A stretch of 64,000 bases of DNA from NCBI RefSeq assembly GCF_008639165.1, contig NZ_CP029197.1, positions 930,001 through 994,000 on the forward strand, read 5' to 3'. How positions within the stretch are numbered: the first letter of the stretch is position 1; every line of letters starts with the position of its first letter. This document shows positions 54,924 to 63,923 of this stretch, piece by piece. The notes beneath the pieces are model-generated. The model worked only from the letters and a program-made list of their open reading frames with translations. It did no database searches and was not told where the DNA came from. A program made the translations under genes and the position numbers. The DNA is from Streptomyces venezuelae ATCC 10712 (GTDB taxonomy: Bacteria; Actinomycetota; Actinomycetes; Streptomycetales; Streptomycetaceae).

Positions 54924-55955
54924 ATGGAGACGGGGCTCACGGTCGCGGTGTTCGGCGGCTACGGACACACCGGACGGTTCGTGGTGGCGGAGCTGCTCGA
55001 CCGCGGATTCGTCCCGGTCGCCTCAGGTCGCGACGCGGACAAGCTGCGGACCCTCGCCGAGACCTTCCCGGGGCTCGACGTCCGCCCCGCGTCGGTCGAC
55101 GACCCGGCCTCGCTCGACCGGGCCCTGGCCGGCGCCGCCGCCGTGATCAACTGCGCCGGGCCGTTCGCGGTGACCGGCGCGCCCGTCATCGGGGCGGCGC
55201 TGCGCGCCGGGATCCCGTACGTCGACGTGGCGGCCGAGATCGAGGCCAACGCCGACACCTTCGAACGGTTCGCGGACCGCGCCCGCGCCGCCGGGACGGT
55301 CATCCTCCCCGCGATGGCCTTCTACGGCGGGCTCGGCGACCTGCTGGCCACCACCGCGATGGGCGACTGGACGAAGGCCGACGAGGCGCACGTCGCGTAC
55401 GGGCTGAGCAGCTGGCACCCCACGGCCGGGACCCTCGCCGCGGGCAAGGTCTCCCGGGAGCGGCGGGGCGGGCGCCACGTCCGCTACACCGGCGGCCGGC
55501 TGGAGTACCACGACGACGCCTTCGCGGTCGTCCCGTGGCCGTTCCCCGAGCCGATGGGCACCCGGCCGGTCATCGGCGAGTTCACGATGGCCGACGTCGT
55601 GACCGTACCGAGCCATCTGGACGTGCCCGAGGTCCGCACGTACATGGCCGTGGACGCGGCCCAGGACCTGTCGGCCCCGGACGCCCCGGCACCGACCGCC
55701 GTCGACGAGCGCGGCCGGTCCGCGCAGACCTTCCTGGTGGACGTCGTCGTCCGCTCCGGCGGCGCGGAGCGACGCGCCGTCGCGACCGGCCGGGACATCT
55801 ACGCCGTCAGCGCCCCGCTCGCGGTGGAGGCGGTCCACCGCGTGCTCACCGGCCGCACCCGGACGACGGGCGTCGCCTCGGCCGGCGCCCTCTTCGACGC
55901 ACCGGACTTCCTCCGGTCCCTGTCGGCGCACCTCACGGTCGAGGTGCGGGGGTAG
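54924..55955 (+). CDS. Saccharopine dehydrogenase-like oxidoreductase
   Basis: A 343-residue NAD(P)-binding protein. It starts TVAVFGGYGHTGRFV (Rossmann motif about 6-20), followed by INCAGPFAVTGAPVIGAAL, typical of the saccharopine dehydrogenase-like (trans-acting enoyl reductase) group. AGGGAGAAG precedes the ATG at 54924. It is divergent from the GlxA-type regulator. The substrate is unknown. The long upstream open frame is antisense to the regulator and not real. Confidence 0.88.
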   Translation: METGLTVAVFGGYGHTGRFVVAELLDRGFVPVASGRDADKLRTLAETFPGLDVRPASVDDPASLDRALAGAAAVINCAGPFAVTGAPVIGAALRAGIPYVDVAAEIEANADTFERFADRARAAGTVILPAMAFYGGLGDLLATTAMGDWTKADEAHVAYGLSSWHPTAGTLAAGKVSRERRGGRHVRYTGGRLEYHDDAFAVVPWPFPEPMGTRPVIGEFTMADVVTVPSHLDVPEVRTYMAVDAAQDLSAPDAPAPTAVDERGRSAQTFLVDVVVRSGGAERRAVATGRDIYAVSAPLAVEAVHRVLTGRTRTTGVASAGALFDAPDFLRSLSAHLTVEVRG

Positions 55956-56151
55956 CGGTCGGGGCTCGGTCCGGGGACGCCGTGGGCGGCAGGCCGCGGG
56001 TTCCCCCGGTCCGGGCGCCGGTGAGTACGGCGCCGGTCAGACGGGCCCCACGGAGGTCCGCGTAGCCGCCGGCGGGGGTGCCTCGGCATCATGGGCACCG
56101 GCCGGGCGGATCGGGGAACCCGGCGCGGGACGGGGAGAAGGGTCACGGGGA

Positions 56152-57813
56152 ATGAGCAGCCACGGACAGGCGGCCTGGGAGCTGCTCCTGCCTGCCGTCG
56201 GTGCCCCGGCGCGGCGGCGCGGCCGGGCGCTCCAGGAGGCACTGCGCGAGGGGGTGCGCTCGGGACGGCTGGCGGCCGGTACCCGGATGCCGTCCACACG
56301 CGCGCTCGCGGCGGACCTCGGGGTCTCCCGTGGCCTGGTCACGGAGGCGTACGAGCAGCTCACCGCCGAGGGATACCTACGGAGCGACCGGGGCGCGGGC
56401 ACCTGGGTGGGCGACGCGGTGAGGGGACGGTTCGCGGACGGCGGTGACGACCGCGACGGCGGGGGTGGGGCCTCACGCGGGCGGGGGGACGCCGCGGATG
56501 GTCGCGGGGGCGGGGCGGCCGCGCCCGCGCGTGGGGAAGTTGACGGTGCCCGGGGCGGAGGTACGGCCGCCGCACGCGGGCGTGGTGACGCCGTGGATGG
56601 TCGCGGCGGCGGGACGGCCGCACGCGCGCGGGGGGACGTCCACGGCGTCGGAGGGGCCGCCGCCTCGCGCGGGCGGGTCGGCGCCCGTCGGCCGACGGGC
56701 GGGACGGTGGTGGATTTTCGGCCGGGGACTCCCGATCTGTCGCTCTTCCCGCGGGCCGCGTGGTCGGCGGCGCACCGGGCCGTCCTCGCGCGGCTGCCGC
56801 ATCCGGAGCTGGGGTACCCGGACCCGCGCGGGCTGCCCGAGCTGCGCGCGGCGCTGGCCGCGATGCTGACCCGGCGGCGGGGGGTCGTGGCCGAACCGGA
56901 GCGGCTCGTGGTGTGCTCGGGGGTGGCGCAGGCGTCGTCGCTGCTCGGATTCGTCCTGCGGGCGCGGGGGTTCGACACGGTCGGCGTCGAGGACCCGGGC
57001 AGCCCCGAGCACGCGCGGCTGTTCGCCTCGACCGGTCTGGGGACCGTGTGGCTGCCGCTGGACGAGGAGGGGCTGCGGCCGGAGCCGCTCGCCGCCTCCG
57101 GGGTGCGCGCGGTGGTGGTGACGCCCTCGCACCAGTTCCCGTCCGGGATCAGCTGGTCGGCGGAGCGCCGGGCGGCGCTCCTCGACCGGGTGCGGGCCGT
57201 CGACGGTTACGTCCTGGAGGACGACTACGACGGGGACTTCCGGTACGACCGGGCGCCGGTGGGCGCCCTCCAGGGCCTGGACCCGGAGCGGGTCGTCTAC
57301 GCGGGTTCGGTCAGCAAGTCCCTGGCGCCGGGTCTGCGGCTGGGCTGGATGCTGGTGCCCGGGGCGCTGCTGGATGAGGTCGTCGAGCGCAAGCGGACGA
57401 TGGACCTCGGCAATCCGGTACTCGACCAGGCGGTGCTCGCGGAGTTCGTGACGCGGGGCGGGTACGACCGGCAGTTGCGCCGCTGCCAGCGGGCCTACCG
57501 GGAGCGGCGGGACGTCCTCCTCGCCGCGCTCGCGGAGCACCTGCCGGGGACGGGGGTGAGCGGGATCGCTGCCGGACTCCACGTCATCGCGCGCGTACCG
57601 AAGGATTTCGGCCCGCCGGAACGGTTCCTGGCGCGGGCGGCGGGGGCCGGGGTCGCGCTGCGCCCCCTGGAGGAGTACGGCACGGCGCGGCCCGCGGACG
57701 GGGACGTACGGCTCGTGATCGGCTACGCGCATCTGGCGCCGTCGGCGCTGACGGCCGGGATACGCCGGCTGGCGGCGGCGGTCGGCGGAAGCGACGGCAA
57801 CGGCGGCGGGTGA
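56152..57813 (+). CDS. MocR/PdxR-type GntR regulator with aminotransferase domain
   Basis: A 553-residue PLP-binding transcription factor. The winged helix (about 20-90, MPSTRALAADLGVSRGLVTEAY) is joined to a fold-I aminotransferase domain (about 195-545) with LEDDYDGDFRYDR and the PLP lysine in GSVSKSLAPG (Lys389). The linker (about 96-185) is unusually long and contains a 33-residue sequence repeated twice (56474-56671). Family members control vitamin B6 or GABA genes. GGGGAATG precedes the start. No adjacent pdx gene. Confidence 0.92.
   Translation: MSSHGQAAWELLLPAVGAPARRRGRALQEALREGVRSGRLAAGTRMPSTRALAADLGVSRGLVTEAYEQLTAEGYLRSDRGAGTWVGDAVRGRFADGGDDRDGGGGASRGRGDAADGRGGGAAAPARGEVDGARGGGTAAARGRGDAVDGRGGGTAARARGDVHGVGGAAASRGRVGARRPTGGTVVDFRPGTPDLSLFPRAAWSAAHRAVLARLPHPELGYPDPRGLPELRAALAAMLTRRRGVVAEPERLVVCSGVAQASSLLGFVLRARGFDTVGVEDPGSPEHARLFASTGLGTVWLPLDEEGLRPEPLAASGVRAVVVTPSHQFPSGISWSAERRAALLDRVRAVDGYVLEDDYDGDFRYDRAPVGALQGLDPERVVYAGSVSKSLAPGLRLGWMLVPGALLDEVVERKRTMDLGNPVLDQAVLAEFVTRGGYDRQLRRCQRAYRERRDVLLAALAEHLPGTGVSGIAAGLHVIARVPKDFGPPERFLARAAGAGVALRPLEEYGTARPADGDVRLVIGYAHLAPSALTAGIRRLAAAVGGSDGNGGG
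56474..56671 (+). repeat. 99-bp tandem repeat in the MocR linker
   Basis: Two in-frame copies of 99 bases (56474-56572, 56573-56671) encode a Gly/Arg/Ala-rich 33-residue unit beginning with (S/A)RGRGDA(A/V)DGRGGG. Identity is highest in the first half. This is a repeat expansion of a disordered linker rather than mobile DNA. Confidence 0.75.
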
Positions 57814-57816
57814 TCT

Positions 57817-57838
57817 GTTCACGCGGGGTTCGTGTGGG
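57817..57838 (+). promoter_or_regulatory. PHO box-like direct repeat upstream of phoD
   Basis: GTTCACGCGGG (57817-57827) is followed directly by GTTCGTGTGGG (57828-57838), two 11-base units like the Streptomyces PhoP direct repeats (GTTCACC plus four bases). A -10-like TAGGCA lies at 57855-57860. The site is 70 bases before the phosphatase start, consistent with phosphate-starvation induction. Confidence 0.6.
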
Positions 57839-57908
57839 CGCCGCTCCCGGCCGTTAGGCATGGGGCGACGCACCGCCCCCGCCCGGACACCCCTCGGAGG
57901 TCCTTCCC

Positions 57909-59501
57909 ATGTCCCGGTCCGTACCCGGCAGTTCCCCCTCCCCCGCCCGGCGCAGCGTGCTGCGCGGCTCGCTGGCCGCTTCGGCGGCGCTCACCCTCGG
58001 GGGCACCGGTCTCGCGGCCCCGGCGTTCGCGCTGTCGGGCCGGCCCCGCGCCGAGTGGGGTGTGCAGACGGGTGACGTCACGGCGTCCTCCGGTCTGCTG
58101 TGGGTGCGCTCGGACCGGCCGGCGCGCATGGTCGTCGAGACTTCGGCGACCGAGTCGTTCCGGCGGGTACGCCGGCACCACGGGCCGCTGATCGGCGCGG
58201 GCACGGACTTCACCGGCACGACGCCGCTGCGGGGTCTGCCCGCGGGCGAGCAGATCCACTACCGGGTCACCCTCGCCGACCCGGACGATCCGCGCCGCAC
58301 GGGCGAGCCGGTCGTCGGCACCTTCCGTACGGCCCCCGAGCGTCGCCGCGACGGGGTCCGTTTCCTCTGGTCGGGGGACATCGCGGGGCAGGGCTGGGGC
58401 ATCAACCCGGACATCGGCGGCTTCCGCGCGTACGAGGAGATGCGCCGGCTGGACCCGGACTTCTTCCTGTGCAGCGGCGACTCGATCTACGCCGACGGGC
58501 CGCTCCAGCCGAGCGTGACGCTGCCCGACGGGCGGATCTGGCGGAACGTCACGACGCCGGAGAAGTCCAAGGTCGCGGAGACGCTCGACGAGTACCGCGG
58601 CAACTTCCGTTACAACCTCCTCGACCACAACGTCCGGGCGTTCAACGCGCAGGTGCCCACGGTGGTGCAATGGGACGACCACGAGGTGCGCAACAACTGG
58701 TACCCGGGCCAGATCCTGGACGACGCCCGCTACACGGAGAAGGACGTGGACGTGCTGGCCTCGCGCGCGCTGCGCGCCTTCGGCGAGTACACGCCGGTGT
58801 CGACCCTCCACGCGCGCGGGGGCGGGCGCGGGGGCCGGATGCACCGGGTGGTGCGGTACGGGCCGCTGCTCGACGTGTTCGTGCTGGACATGCGCTCGTT
58901 CCGGAACGCCAACTCCCCCGGCCGACAGGCCGACGACACCACCGGCATCCTGGGCGCCGGGCAACTGGCCTGGCTCAAGCGGGAGCTGGCCGCCTCCACC
59001 GCCGTGTGGAAGGTGCTCGCGGCGGACATGCCGCTCGGTCTCGTGGTACCGGACGGCGCCGCGAACTTCGAGGCCGTCGCGCAGGGCGATCCGGGCGCCC
59101 CGCTGGGGCGCGAGCTCCAGATCGCGGAGCTGCTGCGGTTCGTCAAGCACCGGCGGATCACCGGCACGCTGTGGCTGACGGCCGACGTCCACTACACCTC
59201 GGCGCAGCACTACGCGCCGGAGCGGGCGGCCTTCCAGGACTTCGCGCCCTTCTGGGAGTTCGTATCGGGGCCGCTGGCAGCCGGCGGCTTCCCGGCGAAC
59301 GCCCTCGACGCGACGTTCGGCCCGGAGCGGGTGTTCGTGCGGGCGCCGGAGCGGGCGAACCTGTCGCCGATGGAGAGCCCGCAGTACTTCGGGGAGGTCG
59401 ACATCGACGGCCACAGCGGGGAACTGACGGTGCGACTGCGCGCCGAGGGCGGCACGGTGTTGTTCAGCAAGGTGCTGAAGCCGGGTCGCGTCGGGCAGTA
59501 A
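57909..59501 (+). CDS. phoD: PhoD-family alkaline phosphatase, Tat-exported
   Basis: A 530-residue calcium/iron-dependent phosphodiesterase/phosphatase. The N-terminus has a Tat-type signal (ARRSVLRGSLAASAALTLGG, twin arginine then hydrophobic core). The PhoD N-terminal domain is followed by the metallophosphatase core with LWSGDIAGQG, CSGDSIYADG, WDDHEVRNNW, DMRSFR and TADVHYTSAQHY. GGAGG lies nine bases before the ATG. It acts outside the cell in phosphate scavenging. Confidence 0.94.
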   Translation: MSRSVPGSSPSPARRSVLRGSLAASAALTLGGTGLAAPAFALSGRPRAEWGVQTGDVTASSGLLWVRSDRPARMVVETSATESFRRVRRHHGPLIGAGTDFTGTTPLRGLPAGEQIHYRVTLADPDDPRRTGEPVVGTFRTAPERRRDGVRFLWSGDIAGQGWGINPDIGGFRAYEEMRRLDPDFFLCSGDSIYADGPLQPSVTLPDGRIWRNVTTPEKSKVAETLDEYRGNFRYNLLDHNVRAFNAQVPTVVQWDDHEVRNNWYPGQILDDARYTEKDVDVLASRALRAFGEYTPVSTLHARGGGRGGRMHRVVRYGPLLDVFVLDMRSFRNANSPGRQADDTTGILGAGQLAWLKRELAASTAVWKVLAADMPLGLVVPDGAANFEAVAQGDPGAPLGRELQIAELLRFVKHRRITGTLWLTADVHYTSAQHYAPERAAFQDFAPFWEFVSGPLAAGGFPANALDATFGPERVFVRAPERANLSPMESPQYFGEVDIDGHSGELTVRLRAEGGTVLFSKVLKPGRVGQ

Positions 59502-59570
59502 CTCCTGGTCGGAGGCGGTGCGGGGCGCGGTCCCGGGCCGTTGTCAGTGGCGGGTCCTACGGTCGTTCTC

Positions 59571-61007
59571 ATGACGCGATCCGTACAGGCACTCGCCTAT
59601 GTCCGCCCGTCCGCGCTGGAGTCCACGGGCTCCGGCCGGCTGCTCGGTCTGGAGACGGCGGGGGGCCTCACGCCCCGGGGGGCCGAGGCCCATCCCCGCT
59701 TCTTCTCCGGCTTCCTGGCCTCGCCGCAGGTCGCCGCCCGTGGTCTGCTGGCGGTCGCCGACGTGGCGGCGGCCCGCTACCACCAGCGGATACGGCCGGG
59801 TTCGCTGGACCCGGTGGTGACGGGGAACGGGGACCGGCTGCGCTTCGAGTCGTTCTCCGGCTGCGGCGGGGTGTACGCGCGCCTGGACGTGCTGGACGAG
59901 GGCCTCGGCGGTGCGGAGACGGGGCACGGCACCACCAACGTCGACGTCAACAACCCGCTGCGGGAGGCCCTGTCGCGGATGGCGGGGGACGATCCGCTGC
60001 ATCTGCGGGTGGGTCCCGAGGAGATGGCGGTCAGCACGCTCGCGGGGGCGGTCGTGGAGAAGAAGGTCCCGCTGCCGGACCGCTGGCTGCGGGGCTTCGC
60101 CGAGGCCCAGGTCGCCTCGGCCCGGTTCGATCTGCGGGCCGAGCTGAGCGGGGCGGAGGCGGTGCGCTTCCTGCGCTCCTTGCCGCGCACCCAGGCACGC
60201 GGGCGCGGTCCGCTGTGGGTCACCCCGTCGGGCCGGACCCTGCGGCCGACGACCCGGCCGGGCGCGGGCGCGGTGTGCCTGCCGGGGCCGGACCGGCTGG
60301 TCGCCCTGGAGCGGGTGCTGCGGCACGCGACGGGGCTGCGGGTGTACGGGCCGGTGCCGGACGGGGCCGTGGCGACGGCGAGCGCCTGGGAGGTGACGCT
60401 GCCGGGCATGCGGCTGACGTTGACGCTGTCGCCCGATCCGGCGCGGGGGTTCTCCGGAGAGGGCGGGGTCCTGGAGGCGCTGGCGACGGAGGAGGCGGCG
60501 CAGGACGCCGAGCTGGTCGCGGTGCTGCTGGCCTGGGAGCCGCGGATCGATCTGGCCGATCTCGCGGCGCAGGCGGGGCTCTCCGTGGACCGGGTGCGGG
60601 CGGCACTGACCCGGCTGGGCACGGCGGGCCGGGTGGGGTACGACGTGGCGGACGCGGCCTACTTCCACCGGGAGCTGCCGTACGACGCGGACCGGGCCGA
60701 GCGGCACAACCCCCGTCTGGTGAGTGCCCGGCGGCTGGTCGCGGAGGGCGCGGTGGCGCTCGACGGTGAGCTGGCGACGGTGGCCTCGGGCGATCGGCGT
60801 TACCGGGTGCGGGAGTCGGCCGGGGTGCTGAGCTGCACCTGCCAGTGGTGGGCGGACTACCGGGGCCGTCGGGGCCCGTGCAAGCACGCGCTCGCGGTCC
60901 GGATGGTCCGGCGGGGCGCGACGGCCGGGGACGCGCTCCGGGCGCCGTCCGGCGTCGGGCCGGGTGCCGGGGCCGAGGGCGCGAGTGCGGCCGGAGCGGC
61001 GCGATGA
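59571..61007 (+). CDS. SWIM zinc-finger protein
   Basis: A 478-residue protein. The SWIM motif CxC...CxH lies near the C-terminus (CTCQWWADYRGRRGPCKHAL, about 435-454). The rest is a large unnamed domain common to Streptomyces SWIM proteins, followed by an Ala/Gly-rich tail. SWIM domains bind DNA or protein. The stop overlaps the next gene as ATGA. The function is unknown; in other bacteria such genes sit with MoxR ATPase and VWA genes, not seen here. Confidence 0.85.
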   Translation: MTRSVQALAYVRPSALESTGSGRLLGLETAGGLTPRGAEAHPRFFSGFLASPQVAARGLLAVADVAAARYHQRIRPGSLDPVVTGNGDRLRFESFSGCGGVYARLDVLDEGLGGAETGHGTTNVDVNNPLREALSRMAGDDPLHLRVGPEEMAVSTLAGAVVEKKVPLPDRWLRGFAEAQVASARFDLRAELSGAEAVRFLRSLPRTQARGRGPLWVTPSGRTLRPTTRPGAGAVCLPGPDRLVALERVLRHATGLRVYGPVPDGAVATASAWEVTLPGMRLTLTLSPDPARGFSGEGGVLEALATEEAAQDAELVAVLLAWEPRIDLADLAAQAGLSVDRVRAALTRLGTAGRVGYDVADAAYFHRELPYDADRAERHNPRLVSARRLVAEGAVALDGELATVASGDRRYRVRESAGVLSCTCQWWADYRGRRGPCKHALAVRMVRRGATAGDALRAPSGVGPGAGAEGASAAGAAR

Positions 61008-63835
61008 CGGCGGACGGGGCGGCGCGGGCGGACGGCGTGGTGACCGGGGCGACCGGGGCGACCGGGGTGCGGAAGAGCCTGGTGAACAGGGTGATGGACA
61101 GCATGATGATCAAGGTGAGGAGCACGGTGGCGGGCACGACGGGGAACGACACGGCGAGCGGCACGGTGGGCGACGCGGACCGCGAGGACGGCACGGCGGG
61201 TACGCCGGTCGAGCGTCTGGTCGCGGCGGTGCGGGCGGGCCGCGCCCATCAGGTGCCGAAGCTCTTCGAGCCGCTGACAGCCGCCGAGCGGAAGAGCGCC
61301 CTCGCACAGCTGAAGGCCGTGCGCTCCGAGGTCCGTTCCTGGGACTGGAAGCGGTGGAACGAGGCCACCGCCGTCCGACGCGCCCTGTACGTGGCGGGTG
61401 CCGGCTGTCAGACCGGTGCGGCCGCGGCGGCGACCTGGCTCGGCGGACGCGATCTGCTGAGCTGGCGCTCGGAGGACGGCGGCCTGGTCCTCTCGGTGCT
61501 GGGCGACCGGGACGCGGCGTGGATGGCGGACGTGGCGCTCCGCCTCGCCCAGCGGCCGGCCGTCGCGGAGAGCAGCTACGGACTGATCCGGGGGCTCGTG
61601 GAGCGCTCCGGGTGCGCGGTGCCCGCCACCGACGGCTATGTCCTGGCCTGGACCCGGGAGATCACCGACGCGCGTCTTCAGGAGCGGCTCCGGGAGGACC
61701 CGCAGACGACGGTGCTGGTGCCGCACGCCCTCGCGATGGCGGAGACGCCGGACCGGCTGACCTGGTCGGTGGGTCCCGAGGCGCCGACGCACTGGCCGAC
61801 CGCGCTCGCGGGGCTCGTCGCCGAGGGGGTGCTCGACCGGGCCCAGGTCGTCGACCTGTGCGTCTCCAGGCTGCTGCGCGGCGGGCGTCCCCGGGACCTG
61901 CGGTTCCCGCTGGAGGTGCTGCGTCTGGTGGAGCCGAGCGCGGAGGAGCGCCGGGGGCGGGTTCCCGACTGGACCGGGATGGCGGCCGACGCCCCGTCGC
62001 CGGTCGCCGGGTACGCGCAGGAGGTCCTCGCGGGGCTGGCCGCCGAGGGGGCGCTGTCGACGGCGGCGCTGGCGGAGATGACGGGCGGGGTGCTGTTCCG
62101 TACCGAGAAGAAGCTGGTGCGGGCGCAGTTGACGCTGGTCGGCAAGGTGCTGGCGCGGGAGCCCGGCGCGGCGGGCGAGCTGTTGCCGGCGGTGGCGGAG
62201 GCCTTCGGGCACGAGGACACCACGATCCAGGAGCGGGCGCTGAAGCTGGTGGCCCGTCATGTGGCGGCGGTGGACGCCTCCGTACGCGACGAGCTCGCCG
62301 GGCAGGCGGGTCTGCTGAGTCCGGTGCACCGGGCGGCCGCCGCCGCGCTGTTCGGGGAGGCGCTGGAGGCGGAGGCCTGGGCCCCGTACGAGGAGGTCCT
62401 GCCCCCGGTCCCGGAGCGGGAGCCGGTGGCTCCGCCGGCGACGACGGTCGAGGCGCTGGTGGAGGAGCTGCTGACGAGGGGCCTGTACCAGGACCCGGCG
62501 GCGTTCGAGCGGACGCTGGACGGTCTGGTGCGTGTGGCGCGGCAGGACCGGGCGGGTCTTGAGGCGGCGGTGCGCGAGGCGTTTCCGACGGAGCACTGGG
62601 AGAACCGGCACTACTTCAGTCACTACACCCACGGGGCGGAGGTGGTGCTCGCGGGGCTGCTGGGCGTGCTGCCGGGGTGGCGCGTCGATTCCGGGCGGGG
62701 GAAGGGGACCGGCCGGAAGTCCTGTCACCACGAGGCGTTGTCGGGAATCCTCGACGCGCGACTGTGGGAGGCGGCCGCCCTGATCGGCTCGGACGCGCTG
62801 CCGTTCCTGCTCGCCGCACCGACGGTGCACACCGGCGAGATCGACCCGGTGGTGCTGGTGGAGCGGCTGCGCGCCTACCGGGACGCGGGCGTCGAGCCGG
62901 CCCCGGCGGACTTCGCCCAGGCGCTGCTGCGGGTCGGGCGCGGGGACTCCTCGGCCGGCCGGTGCGCCGAGGAGGCGGAGGCGCTCGGGACCCGGGCGGG
63001 AGGACGGCTCGCGGCCTGGCTGCGGACGGCGGAGCCCCTGGCGACGAAGGTGCGGTTCCTGCCCCGGGGGAAGGACCGGACCTCGGGGAAGTGGTGGCTG
63101 GCGGAGCGGATCGTCGTGGAGATAGAGGACCGCCCCGTGGTGCGCAAGGAGTTCCCGGCGGCCTTCCGCTGGCTGGGCGGTGAGCTGGGGGCGACTCCCC
63201 GTCGCTGCTACCACTGGCTGGAGACGCGGGCGCACTGGGTCGCGGCGCTGCCGGTGGACCGTGAGTTCGTGGCGGCGTGCGTCCTTCCCTCGCTGGCCTC
63301 CGGGGCCGACGCGGACCAGCGCGGGGTGACGGAGCCGCTCACCGCGCTCGCCGAGGCGGCCGGTCCGGTCGGCCGGGCCCTTCCGCTGGCACTGGCGGCC
63401 GGTCTGGGCTGTCAGGACGCCGACGACCGGCTGCGGGCGGTGGACGCGCTGCTCGTGCTCGCGTCCCGGGGCGACCTGGACGCGCGGCGGCTCGGTACGG
63501 AGCTGGCGTGGCTGGTCGCGGAGGGCTCGGTGAAGCCGAACCGGCTGGCGGACGCGCTGCGGACGGCGGCCGCCACGGGGGCGTACGGCACGGTCTGGGC
63601 GGTCCTCGCCCCGGCGCTGCCCGAGCTGCTCGGGGCGGAGAAGCCGGTGCGGGGGCTGGGCGAGGTGCTCGCGGTGGCGGCGGACTGCGTGGAGCGGTGC
63701 GGGGCCGGCGACGAGGTGGCCGGTCTCGCGGGGGTGGCCTCGGCGCGGGGTTCCTCGCAGTTCCTCGTGCAGGCGAAGCGGCTGCTGGGCGCACTCCGTC
63801 AGGGGGCCGGTCAGCCTCTGGCAGAAACGGCCTGA
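61004..63835 (+). CDS. DUF6493 family protein, HEAT-like
   Basis: A 943-residue protein. After a Gly/Ala/Thr-rich N-terminus the conserved region starts VERLVAAVRAGRAHQVPKLF and continues as helical repeats, e.g. EEVLPPVPEREP and QERALKLVARHVAAVDASV. I recall this as the DUF6493 family of actinobacteria, usually next to a SWIM zinc-finger gene. No catalytic motif is visible. It is translationally coupled to the SWIM gene by an ATGA overlap, so the two likely act together. Confidence 0.85.
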   Translation: MTADGAARADGVVTGATGATGVRKSLVNRVMDSMMIKVRSTVAGTTGNDTASGTVGDADREDGTAGTPVERLVAAVRAGRAHQVPKLFEPLTAAERKSALAQLKAVRSEVRSWDWKRWNEATAVRRALYVAGAGCQTGAAAAATWLGGRDLLSWRSEDGGLVLSVLGDRDAAWMADVALRLAQRPAVAESSYGLIRGLVERSGCAVPATDGYVLAWTREITDARLQERLREDPQTTVLVPHALAMAETPDRLTWSVGPEAPTHWPTALAGLVAEGVLDRAQVVDLCVSRLLRGGRPRDLRFPLEVLRLVEPSAEERRGRVPDWTGMAADAPSPVAGYAQEVLAGLAAEGALSTAALAEMTGGVLFRTEKKLVRAQLTLVGKVLAREPGAAGELLPAVAEAFGHEDTTIQERALKLVARHVAAVDASVRDELAGQAGLLSPVHRAAAAALFGEALEAEAWAPYEEVLPPVPEREPVAPPATTVEALVEELLTRGLYQDPAAFERTLDGLVRVARQDRAGLEAAVREAFPTEHWENRHYFSHYTHGAEVVLAGLLGVLPGWRVDSGRGKGTGRKSCHHEALSGILDARLWEAAALIGSDALPFLLAAPTVHTGEIDPVVLVERLRAYRDAGVEPAPADFAQALLRVGRGDSSAGRCAEEAEALGTRAGGRLAAWLRTAEPLATKVRFLPRGKDRTSGKWWLAERIVVEIEDRPVVRKEFPAAFRWLGGELGATPRRCYHWLETRAHWVAALPVDREFVAACVLPSLASGADADQRGVTEPLTALAEAAGPVGRALPLALAAGLGCQDADDRLRAVDALLVLASRGDLDARRLGTELAWLVAEGSVKPNRLADALRTAAATGAYGTVWAVLAPALPELLGAEKPVRGLGEVLAVAADCVERCGAGDEVAGLAGVASARGSSQFLVQAKRLLGALRQGAGQPLAETA

Positions 63836-63887
63836 ATCGTTCTTTAAGCCGCCAGATGGGCGCTTAACCCGTCAGTCACAAAACGTT

Positions 63888-63918
63888 CGTGATCACGCAA
63901 CACCACTGGGTCACAGTG
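63888..63918. promoter_or_regulatory. Palindromes upstream of the last gene
   Basis: CGTGATCACG (63888-63897) is a perfect palindrome and CACTG-GGTCA-CAGTG (63904-63918) a perfect inverted repeat, both just upstream of the ATG at 63924. They are candidate operators for this gene. Confidence 0.4.
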
Positions 63919-63923
63919 AGGTC

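Noticed and set aside
56474..56671. Mobile element or integration scar in the MocR gene
   Set aside because: The repeat is in frame, flanked by coding sequence and has no terminal inverted repeats or transposase.
58100..60769. 889-codon open frame on the plus strand
   Set aside because: It is an off-frame shadow of phoD and the SWIM gene, rich in Gly/Arg/Pro and without domain motifs.
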